Origin: Mesorhabditis belari
Taxonomy: Eukaryota; Nematoda; Chromadorea; Rhabditida; Rhabditidae
Reading direction: 5' to 3'
Length of the DNA: 64,000 bases
Assembly (NCBI GenBank): GCA_958450365.1
Contig: CAUEEP010000920.1
Coordinates: 397,501-461,500 of the forward strand
The notes beneath the pieces were generated by a model, which searched no databases, was not told the origin of the DNA, and saw nothing but the letters and a program-made list of their open reading frames with translations. Below, piece after piece: positions 34,058 to 46,343 of this stretch. Made by a program: the position numbers and the translations under genes. Each line of letters begins with the position of its first letter. Position 1 is the stretch's first letter.

Positions 34058-35885
34058 TTAAGGCTCATACATTGGAGCACTTTCCATATGATGAGGATGG
34101 GGCACTTTTGGCATATAGGTTTCACGACCCTCCAACCACAACTGGCGATCCCTAGAAGTTAATCGATTGAGGTTAATCTGCTTAGGCTGTGTCGTTTTAA
34201 TCTACTCTAAGTTTTAATCTAAGTCCAAACCTGAGATATGAGTAGAATGAGTAGATCAGACAGAGATTCCAGAGATCGAACACAACTCGGATAATCGCTC
34301 CTGAATAGGCTTATTGTTAAGTATTCTCATTTTATGACTAGTGCTTTAATCAGAATAGGGCGAAAGTTTGCGCTTCGAACTCTACATTGAGAAAGCTTAC
34401 CGGCGACAAGGGTGGCGGCTTGCTCTCTTTTCCGATCATCTGTCGCAGTGCTGAAGTTTTTAGATTGCATTAAAATAATTGAAAATTACATTAAAAATAG
34501 TAACAAGCATCTCTCTTACTTACTATTCAAATCTTATTCAAGATTTACCTCATTGTAATCAGAGAAGCGATCGCCAGGACGATGAAGTACAAAAAGCCGA
34601 GAGAAGTGAAGATCAGCTATAATTAAATACTCGTTTCTACGCATTATTGCTAAATATTTATTTCGACTTTTTAAAACCTACATTTGTAATCCAGACGATT
34701 TGCATGTAGACTGGTTTCTCGGTTCGAATGGCTTGCACAAAAGGATACAACCACAAAAACATCAGAGCGATTGGGATGGCGAAGATGAGCTATAATTTAA
34801 TTGAAATTTAACAATTTTCTTTTGCTTGTAAACTTTACATCAAACAAAAATATTAGGCTGTCCAAAAGTCTTTTCGTTCCTTTTCGTACTTGCGTTGAAA
34901 AAAAAACAAATTCATTAATTAACCTATGGTTTGCTCTATATAAAAAGCGTTACTTGTTCAATTTCCCATCTTTTTTAAGTCAATTTGGGTTCAATTTCAA
35001 GCAAATTCAAAGCAAAACTATCTTTGCGTCAATAGATAAAAGATAGAGCTCAAAAAGTTAGGTATATAGCCAAGTTTTCAGAGAAATTCATTCAGTCAAT
35101 TTCTTCGTAGAGGCTTTGATAGATTTTTACGAAAACCGCGTTTTTTACTGCCAAAAAACGTGTATTTGATAAAAATCTATAAAAACCTCTACGAAGAAAT
35201 TGGCTGAATGAATTTCTCTGAAAATTTTGCCAGATACCTAACTTTTTGTGCTCTATCTTTTATCTATTGAGGCCAAGATAGGTTTCCTTAGATCAAGTCT
35301 TTAAAATGCATCATCGAGCCGTCGCTCTTTTTGACTACCCGACTTCATGCTCCCAAAGAAATCCAGACATAAGACATTTTAAACTCGTTTTAACGTTATT
35401 TTGCAGAAAAATAACTGACCTTTCTAATGAAACAAACCGTAGTTTAATTGGTGTGTTTGTTGGCTTTAAACGGAAGTACGAAAAGCAACGAAAAGACTTT
35501 CTGGAAGCCTAATATAAAAAATCTAGTGCTTTGCTTTTTGTCACTTCTCCATTATTGAACCTATCTGATAAGAGTTACTCTAAGAATAGGCAAGCCCAAA
35601 GGATTTACAACTCACCCGTACAATCGGACCACCCAAGAGCAAACTGGATAGAAGTAGCAAACCGACCAAAGCAACAATGCCCAGATTGACAACGGTGATG
35701 AAAGTGAAGCCGCACTAAAAGCATAAAATTTAATTTTGCTGCTTTAAAAAGCTGGGTTTTTGTTTTATATTTTGATGAAAATGCAAATTTGAAACCTTTG
35801 ATGTGCAACATCCAAAACAACATCGATAGTCGGTGGGAAGGGGCTCGCGATCGACGATGCGTTCTGGACGCCAACACCAAGTCAT
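34058..35885 (-). CDS. T7: four-membrane-span family paralogue with a MITE in intron 2
   Basis: Seven exons (minus): 35796-35885, 35616-35714, 34682-34789, 34549-34616, 34401-34450, 34231-34300, 34058-34151; 192 aa. It starts MTWCWRPERIVDREPLP, then TDYRCCFGCCTSK, giving four cysteines before helix 1. Helix 2 ends EKPVYMQIVWITN, helix 4 ends IYSFYSYLR, and the tail begins DRQLWLEGRETYMP and ends in a His/Pro/Met-rich stretch. All junctions keep frame. Intron 2 is 826 bases because of a 654-bp MITE (34856-35509). It is closest to T8 in exon 1 and 2 sequence. Confidence 0.88.
34856..35509. mobile_element. MITE with internal foldback, inside T7 intron 2
   Basis: The ends are GGCTGTCCAAAAGTCTTTTC and an inverted GAAAAGACTTTCTGGAAGCC-type copy, with TA on both sides. 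The interior has a second, larger inverted repeat: arms of roughly 110 bases at about 35026-35136 and 35165-35276, around a short loop. No transposase coding remains. A right-end relative occurs at 63440-63560. Confidence 0.8.
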
Positions 35886-36788
35886 TTTCTAGAAGAATTT
35901 CGTTTACTTTTACACCATAGTCAACACTAAAAAAATGTAAAGTTTAAATGATTTGGGAGTAAGGTTTAGCTTGCATTACAGAAAGAAAAAGCTCGCTTAA
36001 ACGGCCAAGAAGATAATCTAAAGATCAAGATCACGGGTTATCACAAATAAAGACCACAAATTTTTCTGAAAAGTCGCACCAGAATAGGTTATAACAAGAA
36101 GTAAATAACAAGAAGATCGCGCCGTGGCAGATTATTTAGATTTGCGTTTTAGTTAAAAGGAATTGGTTAAGTTGAGTTTATACGGGATTTGTGAGCGGAT
36201 TCGAAATAATGAAGTGGAAGGAGCCGAAAAGAAAACGAAACAAAACCGTATTAAAATTTTAAACAAGAAACTAAGGGCAGGTAATATGAAAAGGAGGGAA
36301 CGAACGAGGGGAGAGAGTACTTTAAAAACGCGGTACAAAAACAGCAGATTTTACGAAGGGGAAAGAAAACTTAGCGGGACGCGGCATAAAAGCCGGGGAA
36401 AGTTTCCGATTCCATCATGAAATGAAGGAAAATGAAAAGAAAGGCAAAAGGGGAACTTTTGTGCGGGGTACGGTAGCGCATCCATGCTTTAGAAAGCGCG
36501 CTGCGCCGCTCTCGTCAATAAGAATCTAACTCAAATAATAGGGATAAGGAGAGATAAAAAAGTAAATTGGACTTGTTTCAGGAATGAGGCAGATGACTTT
36601 TTCAATTTCCAATTATGCAAATCACATCAAGTCAACAAAGGATAACTATTGGCACCTAAGGATGATAATTTCATACCAACAAATCCCTTTAACTAATCCT
36701 TTACTCTTTAGTCTTGGGTCAACATTGGTGCATTGGTGAGCCCAAAATTTTAATGCCTGTCTCTTCAAAGCATACGTACCACTATTTA

Positions 36789-37314
36789 TTGGGTTGAGGA
36801 TAATGAGTCGGCGCCAAACTTTAAAGGGACTTTTTGCACACATAAAGCCTTCTTTAAACATACGTTTGGTTTCATCAAAAGGATCCACTATTTCTCTACA
36901 AAATCACTTTTGAGAGATTCCACAAAGCTTTTCTTTCGTGGAGTTTATGAACTTCCAAACGCAGCTGGTTAAAATGGCAAAGAGTCCGACTCATCATTTG
37001 AACAGTTTCTTTCACATAAACCTTCTTTGGTGTTTATATAAAAAGATAGAGCACATTCAATTACTTAAGTTGCCAAATTTGCAGGAAGATCCCACCAATG
37101 GTTTTTTCTAGATCACAGTTTGTAGTTTTTGTGAAAAAATGGCTTTTTCTTGAGCGGAATTTTCTGAATTTTCTTTTAAATGTCATTTTGTAGAGAATTA
37201 GTTAACCATTCTACTGATATCAAACGCATATTATTTGACGAAGTCTGCTAGAAGTTTTAGACATTTTTTTGATTTTCGGCGCCGACTCATTCTCCCCAAC
37301 CCAATAGTTTCGTT
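36789..37314. mobile_element. MITE-like element with GGGTTGAGGATAATGAGTCG ends
   Basis: Inverted termini of about 26 bases (TTGGGTTGAGGATAATGAGT, and the inverse ending GACTCATTCTCCCCAACCCAA) are flanked by TA. Both ends include GGCGCC. The interior is AT-rich without a clear transposase. Confidence 0.75.
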
Positions 37315-37600
37315 CATTGTTTGAGTTTTAAGATTTCAAGAAAAACCTACTTTAAAGGTGTGACTTTATGGAAAATTTTATTCAGTTCAATCAAAACACA
37401 ATCCAATGCAGGGCAAAAATATATAAAAACAAAGCTATAAAGTTAACAAATACACATAATTAACAACATTAACATAATTAAAAAAGTAACAAATGCAAAT
37501 AAAAGGCACAAGTTGATACATTCACAAGAGCAAACCAAGGTCAACGCTGAGGCACAAAATGAAATGAGTAAAAAAAAGAGAGTTTGGGATTGTTCAGGAT

Positions 37601-37882
37601 TCAAACCGTGAGCAATTGTGGGTATTGACTTTGCGGACTCTCAACGACGACATTGATCGGTTTGGGAACATATTGTTCGGAATAGAGTTGCCGATCTCTA
37701 GAAAGAAAAATGAGTACCGATCTGATACTATTGACTCGACGCTTTAGAGAAATATTCTTGGTCGAGTGTTCAGTGAATGCTGAAGTCAAACCTGACATAT
37801 GAGTAGAAAGAATACGCAATACACCATCCCCAAACGATGAACACACTCATCACTGCCATGATAACGAGGCTTTCTGAAAATG

Positions 37883-37918
<36 letters not shown>

Positions 37919-40521
37919 TTTATCCGACAAGGAAAAGTGACAATGCAAACAGATTGAACAGCGTAGACGAAGAAAGATAATTGATATACAAACACAACTA
38001 CAATTAGACACGTGTATATATGATATTAAAAATTAATTTAAAATTGACAGAGCTACAAGATCGAGCTTATATATTGAGGATTTAAAATAGTTCAGAGACG
38101 AAAAAATATCACAAGGTAACTTATTCCAAATACGAGGAACACGACAAGCAAAAGAATGATACAGTTGGCGGTTATGAAAGCTTTGAAAGGGGGTAATCTG
38201 AAAGTTGTGACTACGAGTTCTTCTGGCGTGATTCGAAATCTTAAAGAGCCCTTTAAGTTCCGGATGAGAGTTAGGAGAGAAGATGATTTTATAGCATAAG
38301 ACCAAATCAAAATAAATGCGGCGATAGGATAAGGGTTTAAGGTCAAAAAGAGCAAGTCGATCAGAATAGCAAGGAATTTCTTTCGATGGGAAACAACGGG
38401 CATACGCCCTCCTACTGAAACGACGCTGAACGCTCTCAACCAAGGAAATTAACTTTTGGAGGCAGGGAGACCAAACAAAAGTGGCGTACTCGAGCAAAGG
38501 GCGGCAGTAGGTAATGAACGCTTTACGATAAGTAGCAATTGAGGAAAACAAACAGCGCGAAGTATAAGGTTTGAGATGCGAAAAGCTTTTTTGCCATCTG
38601 TTCAATATGAGTGTTGAATTTAAGAGAGGGAACAAGTAAAACACCAAGATCTTTGATTGGGTCGTCAGAAGTGGCTTCAGATAAAGTGATATTCCCTAAC
38701 TTAAGAGTAAAATGGGAAGGACCAAATGTTACTTGTCTACATTTTTCGACGGCAATTTTCAGCTGCCAGGTTATGCTCCATTTTAGGATCGAGTCTAAAT
38801 CTCTCTGAAGATAATAAAGACCATATTGGGTGTTTGATCGGGGGATTTTGCGATAAAGTTTTAAATCATCTGCATAGAGACGCACCATGGTACCGGGAGT
38901 TAAAGAACTATGAATATCGTTGATATAAATAAGGAAAAGTAGAGGACCTAAAACACTCCCTTGCGGAACACCACTAGAGATGGTAAACTCGTTTGAGAGT
39001 GTATCACCGATACGAACACGGAAAGTACGACAGGAAAGCCAATTTTCGATCCATTTAACTATAAGCGGAGAAATACCTAAGGAAGTAAGCTTGGCTAGAA
39101 GGAATCGATGATTTACAGAATCAAAAGCCTTGGCAAAATCAATAAAAATACAGCAGGTTTGAGATTTGCGCGCTTTGGCCCACAACCAGTCGTGAATTGA
39201 CAAAATTAATTGATCAGAGGTAGACCTAGACTTAAGAAAACCAAACTGATTTTGGTTAAGAATTTTGTTTTCTAGCAAATGAGTGGTAATGTGATCCTTA
39301 ATGATAGCTTCCATTATTTTGCATATAGATGAGGTCAAAGCGATCGGGCGATAATTCGCAAGTTGCTTACGATCGCCTTTTTTGAAAAGAGGGCAAATTA
39401 CGGCGGTTTTCCAGTCAGTGGGGACAGAAGAATTTAAAAGAGAAACATTAAAAATTTTTGCAAGGATGGGGGGAAATATGATATTTGGTTTGGCGAATGA
39501 TAAAAGAGGGAATATCATCGGGGGTGTAGGAAATTTTATTTGAAAGTTTGGTTATAGCTTTTTCAACAAGAGTAGGAGTGAAAATAAGTGCGGGACAGTT
39601 TGAATGGCGATTTGGGAGTAGAGGAATAGCGCTGAGGTTATCAATTGAAAAAACGCTGGCGAAATAAGTTGCAAAAGAGTTTGCTATGTCTAAAGGGTTG
39701 TCTATATAGGGAAAACGTCAATAGGACGTCATCAATAGGGAAAACGGAGAAAACTTAGTGATCTTTACCATAGAATCGTCCTTGCATCTTTTCCTGTACT
39801 TCCTGGTTGGCTGATGATGAACTCCTAGAAATCGAAGTTAAGTTCATGCTATGTGCTTCAATCTACAGGCTCTAAAAACCAATAGACAAACCAATAGTCT
39901 TGCAATTTGACGATAGTGAAGACAATCCATCCAAGTAGAAGAAAACCATTGACAAGAAGCTAAAATGAGTGACTCTGATTAATTGTAATATTTAGTAGTT
40001 CTACTTCAACAGAAGTACAAATGTTTGATCTTTGAACCTACCGAATTTATCCAATAAAGTTGCATGTAGATTGGCTTCAGGGTGCAGAGGGCACAAATTG
40101 ATGTGATCAGCATTGTTAAGCAGCCACCCATCACAATCTGAAATGGGTTCTAGAGTTCTAGAAATGGGTTCTAGAGTAAATGACTGAATTGCTAGTGACT
40201 TTGTTGAGATAAAGCTCACCCATCCGACAGGTCCCGAGATAAAAAAGATGAAGAAAATGAAGATCCCGAAGAGTAAATAGTTGAGAAGGGTGAGCACAGT
40301 GAGGAAAGTGAAACCACACTGAACGTTGGAAAGTAGGGTGCTTCATGGACGGCTATTTTGTGCCATGCTTAGTCATGAAGTGCGATACTAGTTAATGATT
40401 CAAGATTTTTAACAGCTTTATCTAAAACCTTTGCAGAGAAACATCCACAACAACATCGATAATTCCGAGCCTCGGGTGATGTTTGGATTTCCTTCTTTGG
40501 ACGCCACAACCAGGTTGGCAT
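37601..40521 (-). CDS. T8: four-membrane-span family paralogue with a LINE in intron 5
   Basis: Seven exons (minus): 40429-40521, 40220-40318, 40042-40137, 39892-39959, 39769-39824, 37792-37873, 37601-37697; 196 aa. It starts MPTWLWRPKKEIQTSPEA, then RNYRCCCGCFSAK. Helix 1 is a run of phenylalanine and isoleucine (LLFGIFIFFIFF), helix 2 ends KPIYMQLYWINS, helix 4 ends AYSFYSYVR and the tail starts DRQLYSEQYVPKP. Every junction keeps frame even though intron 5 is 1.9 kb and holds most of a retrotransposon plus an AT microsatellite. Confidence 0.87.
37886..37917. repeat. (AT)n microsatellite
   Basis: About 32 bases of uninterrupted AT dinucleotide lie between T8 exon 6 and the retrotransposon sequence. 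It may mark the 3' junction of the LINE. Confidence 0.9.
38033..39740 (-). mobile_element. 5'-truncated non-LTR retrotransposon (CR1/Jockey-like reverse transcriptase) in T8 intron 5
   Basis: The minus strand encodes most of a reverse transcriptase: WKTAVICPLFKKGDRKQL and NYRPIALTSSICKIMEAI (fingers), CCIFIDFAKAFDSVNHRFLL (motif A), SSGVPQGSVLGPLLFLIYIN, and LYADDLKLYRK with the catalytic YADD. A C-terminal part in a shifted frame follows (FITYCRPLLEYATFVWSP, RVPRIWNKLPCDIF). At least two frameshifts (near 38600 and 39510) make it inactive. No endonuclease domain was seen, so it is 5' truncated near 39740. It runs in the same direction as the host gene. Confidence 0.9.
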
Positions 40522-41801
40522 TTTGAGATCTGTAATTTTTGATTTTTTAGATTATTCCTTAAGTCATAGCTACTAAATTTCAGGTACAATTAAGGCTACT
40601 AAGCAAAGCCAACAAATTCTAACCCATATTTACTTTTTTAAAGCAGACAAATGAGAAAGCAATTGAAATGCAGGTTATTTACGACTAAAAGGAGAGCTTA
40701 TTTCAAAACATTATTTATCAACAAAAACACCAAAAAATAGTGGAATTGTTTATGCAAAGAAAGTGAGGATGACGAATATGCAAAAAAGAGTTCTTTAGGG
40801 ATGGGATCCATTGTGGGAAATCGATTGATTGTCGCTTATTCGATGGCTCTCTTTTGGTTAGGGATTGGACTCCTTTCTGCCTTACCTAAGAGAAAGCGAT
40901 GACCTTCCCAGATTGGGTATAATGCAAAGAGATCTCGTCATGGAGCTGGTTCTTAAAAAATGGAAAACTATTTCAAAAATCAGAGAACTGCTAAGTGATT
41001 TCAACATTTTCCCATTTTTCAGAGTTTGAGTTGGTTACACAGAAGCAGAGATGTCCTCCAGTTCTCGGGATTCACAAAGGAAAAGCCGATTTGTAGGAAA
41101 AGCCGATTCCTAAGGGGTAAAATGTCCATCATCCACATATTAACTCAAATATAAAAGTTTCATCTTTTCTAGAAAATATTCTGGATGTCAAATGAATTTC
41201 AAATCACATTCAGATTGGTTTTAGTTTTTCAGAAAAGCGGATCTAATGCTTTTCCAGGACATTTTACCTTTTCGTTATTTTGTTGATAGAGTGAAATTTG
41301 ATTAGGTAACGACATACTTCGATTTGGTAAGAGTTAGATACACTCTTTCATTTCATCTTACTCATCGTTTCTTTCTGATGGTGAGTTTCAACAAAGAAGT
41401 CTAGCTAAAAATGGGTAACTAAACCACAAGCATTCCCATTCTCGAAACTTTGTCATTTGCAAGAAGTTTTTTTTACTAAAAACTAGAAAGTTTTTTTGTT
41501 GAATATCCATGGGTAACTCTATTTGCAACACACCACCAAAACGAAAGAGAGAAAGGAAAGAGAATGTGGCCCATGGGGAATAAGGCAAGGGTGTCAGTTC
41601 TCGAGTTTGGAAGAGCAAAGGAGTGAGGGGAGGAGAGGATTCTCATCTCAACCAAAAACACTTCTCTCTTTAAGACACCTCTGAGTTTATAGACATAAAA
41701 TCTACTTGTCCTTCAACTTCATTCTTTTATCCAAAAGCTTTATTCACAAGAAAAGTTTGATTATTTGTGAAGCTTGTGGTCCAAAGCCAAGTTTTAATAT
41801 T

Positions 41802-42457
41802 ACCGTATTTACCCGAATAGAAGACCGGTCTTCTATTTTTTCAATCACCCCCTAGACCCCGTCTTCTATTCGAGGCCGGTCTTATAATCGAGGCCGGTCT
41901 TCTATTCGAGTAAATCGAGCAGTCGCCTCTTTCGAGTTTTTCTTTGAAAAACGAATGGCCTCGAGTTTAAAGGCGGCACTGTAGGCTTTCCGTTTCGTAG
42001 CACCTCCGATCCCCTAAAAAAATGCTACTTTTACCGTTATACCTCCGCCAACCCCACATTTCTGTTATACCCCGCCAGTTTTTAGATAAAAAATGATCAG
42101 ATAATCAAATAATTAAAAATAATCAGAGTCAAAATGACGGAAATGTGGAGATGGCGGAGGTATAATGGAAAAGGACCAAAAAAAATTATTGATTACAAGA
42201 TGTAGAACAATATCAAAAAAAATAGTGCTATTGAATGAAAATATAATATTTTTACCCTATTGGGTAAATTCCCTTATTCTTTTCCCGTATTTGAGTACGT
42301 CCACTTTCGCGCAGAATAGAAAACAGGGTATCTCGAATATAAGACCGGTCTTATATTCGAGACGGTCTTCTATTTTTTCGATCATCCCCTAGACCCCGTC
42401 TTCTATTCGAGACGGTCTTATAATCGAGGCCGGTTTTCTATTCGAGTAAATACGGTA
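41802..42457. mobile_element. MITE with TACCGTATTTACYCGAATAG termini
   Basis: Inverted ends TACCGTATTTACCCGAATAG and CTATTCGAGTAAATACGGTA bound the element. Just inside each end are repeated blocks around GACCGGTCTT and TCTTCTATTCGAG, including a shared CCCCTAGACCCCGTCTTCTA. There is no coding capacity. An element at 59761-60159 also begins TACCGTATTT but differs internally. Confidence 0.75.
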
Positions 42458-45400
42458 GTTTTTCTTCTCAGATCAACATTTCTGACACTGCCATACTTCT
42501 TTTTCTTTGAACCATGAAATTTTGAGGTGAATAAATTTCGAAAACATTCCGTCCCTTCAAATTGATGATTTATTGGAGTGAGAGGGAAGAAAAAGGAAGA
42601 GTTTCGATCGGGGATCTGTTTAGAGACCTCGATCGGATCTCCGATAACAAATCCCTTCATTTCTTTTCTATTTTTCACTTTAATCATTGGAAGTTTTAAA
42701 ATGAAAATGTATTTTATTGTTTGTTCATTTCCCATGTAACTACTTACACAGGTAGAGATTTTCGAGAGGCAAGAATATAAACCATTTCAGACAATGAGTT
42801 TACCAATGGGACTCTAACTTTATGAGCATTCCACCACTGGGAAAGATCCTATAAGTTCCATTCCACCACTGGGAAAGAGGTTGAATGGTTGTTAGCAGAT
42901 GTTGTAATCAGGAGAATGCTTTGGCTTTGTTCGAGCTGCATTCGGGGTCACCAAGTAGCACAGGTTCTTGCGTAATCTGGCCACAATTGATACGACCGAT
43001 TGGGGAAATGCGGGGGAAAGGGAAAATGAAAGAAAGGACACTCAGGGCAACAGATTTCCCATATTTTGTGGTAACATTGAAAGTGGCTATGTCATTTTTG
43101 ACCTCAGATTTCGAAAGCCATTTTGTTTTTTGCTTATTGACTCATTTTCTTTTCGTCTTCAGGAGTGCCTTTAGCTCAATTAGCTTTTCAAAAACTAACT
43201 CGATTAACTTCTAAATCTCTGTTGGTTAATTTTTGAGTGAGCAATCGGAATAGAACGGATTGACTCGTGAAAATCCCTAACAGAAAGTGCCAATCAGATA
43301 ATCATACCCTGGGGTTCCCACGAAATGATTATTGACCAAAAAATGGGCGATCCCCGATCTCAAGAATCTCCATAAGCCGATTAGTGTCACTTTTCGATGA
43401 ACGAAGAGATGGGTCTTATCCCTAAAGGAAGGAAGGGCCTGAGACAGTCAACAAACACCTGCCCATCCTTGGGGTGAAAGAGTGATCTCGAGGGGATTCG
43501 AGTGTGGTCCATATTAGTTAGTCTTGAGATTATATTTGCCTGCATTTGCATTCAATAATATCATTTTCCAGTACTCTTTCTTTAAAGTCTCGCAAAAAGG
43601 CACTCAAATCAATGGAGTTATACCCATGAATCAGACAAATTAGCATATCCTTCTTTATCATATATCCTTACTTTGTTAGGTAAGTCATCAATTGATGACT
43701 TATCTAACCATAAGTGACTTATCTAACCATGAGAACCATCTAACCATAAGTCATCAATTCATTTATACCTCCCGCTATTAAAAAATTTTTTTTTGTGAAA
43801 TTTCATTTGCTTTTTATTTATGCTCAAGTTTTGCGGGGTATAGCTAATAATTTTTGTTGTAAGCATATGCAAATTTCTCTTTCTTTTGCGCGGTTTAACT
43901 TCATTGGTGCAAGGCCTTTTGGACCGTGTCTTTATTTTGATTTCTCATTGTGTGAAAACGAAACGAAACTTTGTATCATAATCCCTCTAATCTCAGCAAT
44001 CCAGATGCTCCCGTTCTCAGGCTTTTCCCCACCTTATCATTACTGTGAAAGGCTTTGATTTGAAAAACTAAAAAGATTTTCTGTACGAGTTTTGAGCATC
44101 TTTCTGATTTTGAAGTTTCTGATTTTTGGGCATCTTTCTGATTTTGGTATTTGTGTTGGGTGCATTTCGATCTTCTTTATCCAGAAATCTACAACATTAA
44201 CTTTTGGTTTTTCTATGCTTTTGGCTTCTTGAACTTTTAGGATTGCTAACTTTTGAAAATATTTCTGATATTTGGCTGGCTTTTGGCTTTCCTTTGCTTC
44301 GTTTTGCTCATTCAGAGTGCAATTCGAATGACTAAGCAACACCAAAGAAATTTTGGCAACAAAAAAAGCGGTTGCTATTGATTTTCAGTAGAAATTTTTG
44401 TTTTCAGATTCATTTGAATCATTCATTTCAGAGCTGAGTATTTCATTTCCTTAGATTTTGAAGTACTTTTTCCCAAAGCTCATCTCTTAAAGCTCATCTC
44501 TCAACTATCCCACCGAAAATCTCAATGTTTTTCCTTGTTTCATTTTGTCGATAAATCTTCTCCCAAATCTTCTCAATACCTCAATATATCTTTTCGGATA
44601 ATCAATTATCGAAAGGAAGCAATTGTCGATTTGTGGGAAGAAAGGGGGAAAAGACAAAGAGGAAAAGACAAAGACCCAAACAAACTCTCGAATCTATCCA
44701 TCCATCTAATGCTATCAGAGGAGAAAGGAAAGGAATCAAAAGGGGAAAAGGAGGAAGAGCGGGAAAAAATGACCGATGCCTATTAAACATAAGATTCGAG
44801 AAGAAAGAAAGAAAGCATTGTTCAATGTTTTTCTTTCAAATTCTTGAATCTTCTCTTTTTGTTGATTTTTAGAACCAAAAGTACTATCCAGTGATATTTT
44901 TCAAATCAAGTACTTAAACTTTCTCATATCTTTCCACTCTTGCATAGTTGAAGCTTGGTTTTTCTTTGTCTTTCCCATTTTCACTTTGATTCAATGCAGC
45001 ACACTCTACTTTAGCATCAGCAATACTTGTTCATCTTTCATATTTTCCATTTCTTTTTCTGTTTTGAAATACAATCCAATGAATGCATTATCTCCAGCCA
45101 CCGCTAAATGTTTTGACTGCTTTTTCTCATCTTTTTTTCTTCGTTGAAATCTCGTGACCGACAATTGATCAAGATTTTCGGCACTGATTTTATTCGACAT
45201 CCAGAAAAAACAATTTCTAATTCCAACAACGTATCCCCATTTTTATACCTAAATGCTGAAATTTCCTCAAATTACCATATTTCTTCACTACTATGTTCTC
45301 CCTTTCACCGAACAGCACATAAATTTCGCGCGCGAGTCTATAAATCGTGGCAAGTGAGAGAAATGAGCGGCAGATTGGGGGCAAAGAAAGGGATCAAGAA

Positions 45401-46301
45401 GGGGAAAGGATCGAAATTGTCAAGGGAAGAGACAAGTTTGACAGGCAAGGGTTTGCATACATTACAGACAAAGCTTTACAATCTGCCCGACTGAATATTC
45501 TTGAAGGAGAGAGAGGAAAGAAGGCTTGATGGATTGGCGGAAGGTCAAAGGGTCATCTCAAGAGAGAATCGAATCAAGAAAGAGACCATATAGGGGAAGG
45601 AAGAAGGAGAAGGAAGAAAGAGAAGGGGAAGACTCTGGGCTGAATGGTAAATATGCTGAAGGCGATCTGTCATTTGAGAAGAAGAGTTGAAGAGAAGAGG
45701 AAGAGATCGTCCAGAGATAGGCATCACCACTTGAGATACCCAAATCTGAAGGGCAGGAGAGAGTGGGTAAAATCTAGGTCTCGTAATAGAACAAACAAGC
45801 TCTGATCAAGCTCGATCATTGATTTCTAGAAAGATTAGATCGATTGAATAAGGAGGGATCCGATCCCCAAACCAATCAACTTTTCTAATCCCTTGACTAG
45901 AAACTCGCTGTTGGAGTCCTTGTTCAAATGGCTTTCCAATGATTTTCTCTAAGCGTTGCTACTGCTGACTTTCCGTCAGCAGACTTTCTACTATTTCTAG
46001 GTTGTGGGGATGTTTAAGGGGTGTCTGGGGTCTCTATCAGATGGACGATCGCTTCCCCTTATCCATCCCCTTTCCATTCTCCTGTTTTCCCTCCCCGCGC
46101 ACCCCAAACCGATCCGTTATGCGACTGTCACTCCCTTTTCTCTTCCATCTCTTTACTCTATTCTCTTCACATTGACCCCTGATCATTCTTCTTGAAGGCT
46201 AATGGATACTACAGTAATTGCTGGATTTATTGCCTTTTGAACAAAATTTTTGGGTGTATTTTTAGTAACTTCTGTATTTTTGTTATATAGGGCTTCAAGA
46301 G

Positions 46302-46343
46302 AAGTTCAGGACTTTGGTATCATGATACCAAAGTCCTGAACTT
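46302..46343. repeat. Perfect 42-base palindrome
   Basis: The sequence reads identically on both strands over 42 bases, with 21-base arms beginning AAGTTCAGGACTTTGG and centre ATCATGAT. It has no spacer and lies in the gene-free region. Confidence 0.9.

Noticed and set aside
38523..39518. A 331-codon reverse-transcriptase frame as a host or active gene
   Set aside because: It is the middle of a 5'-truncated LINE with frameshifts at both ends and lies within an intron of T8.
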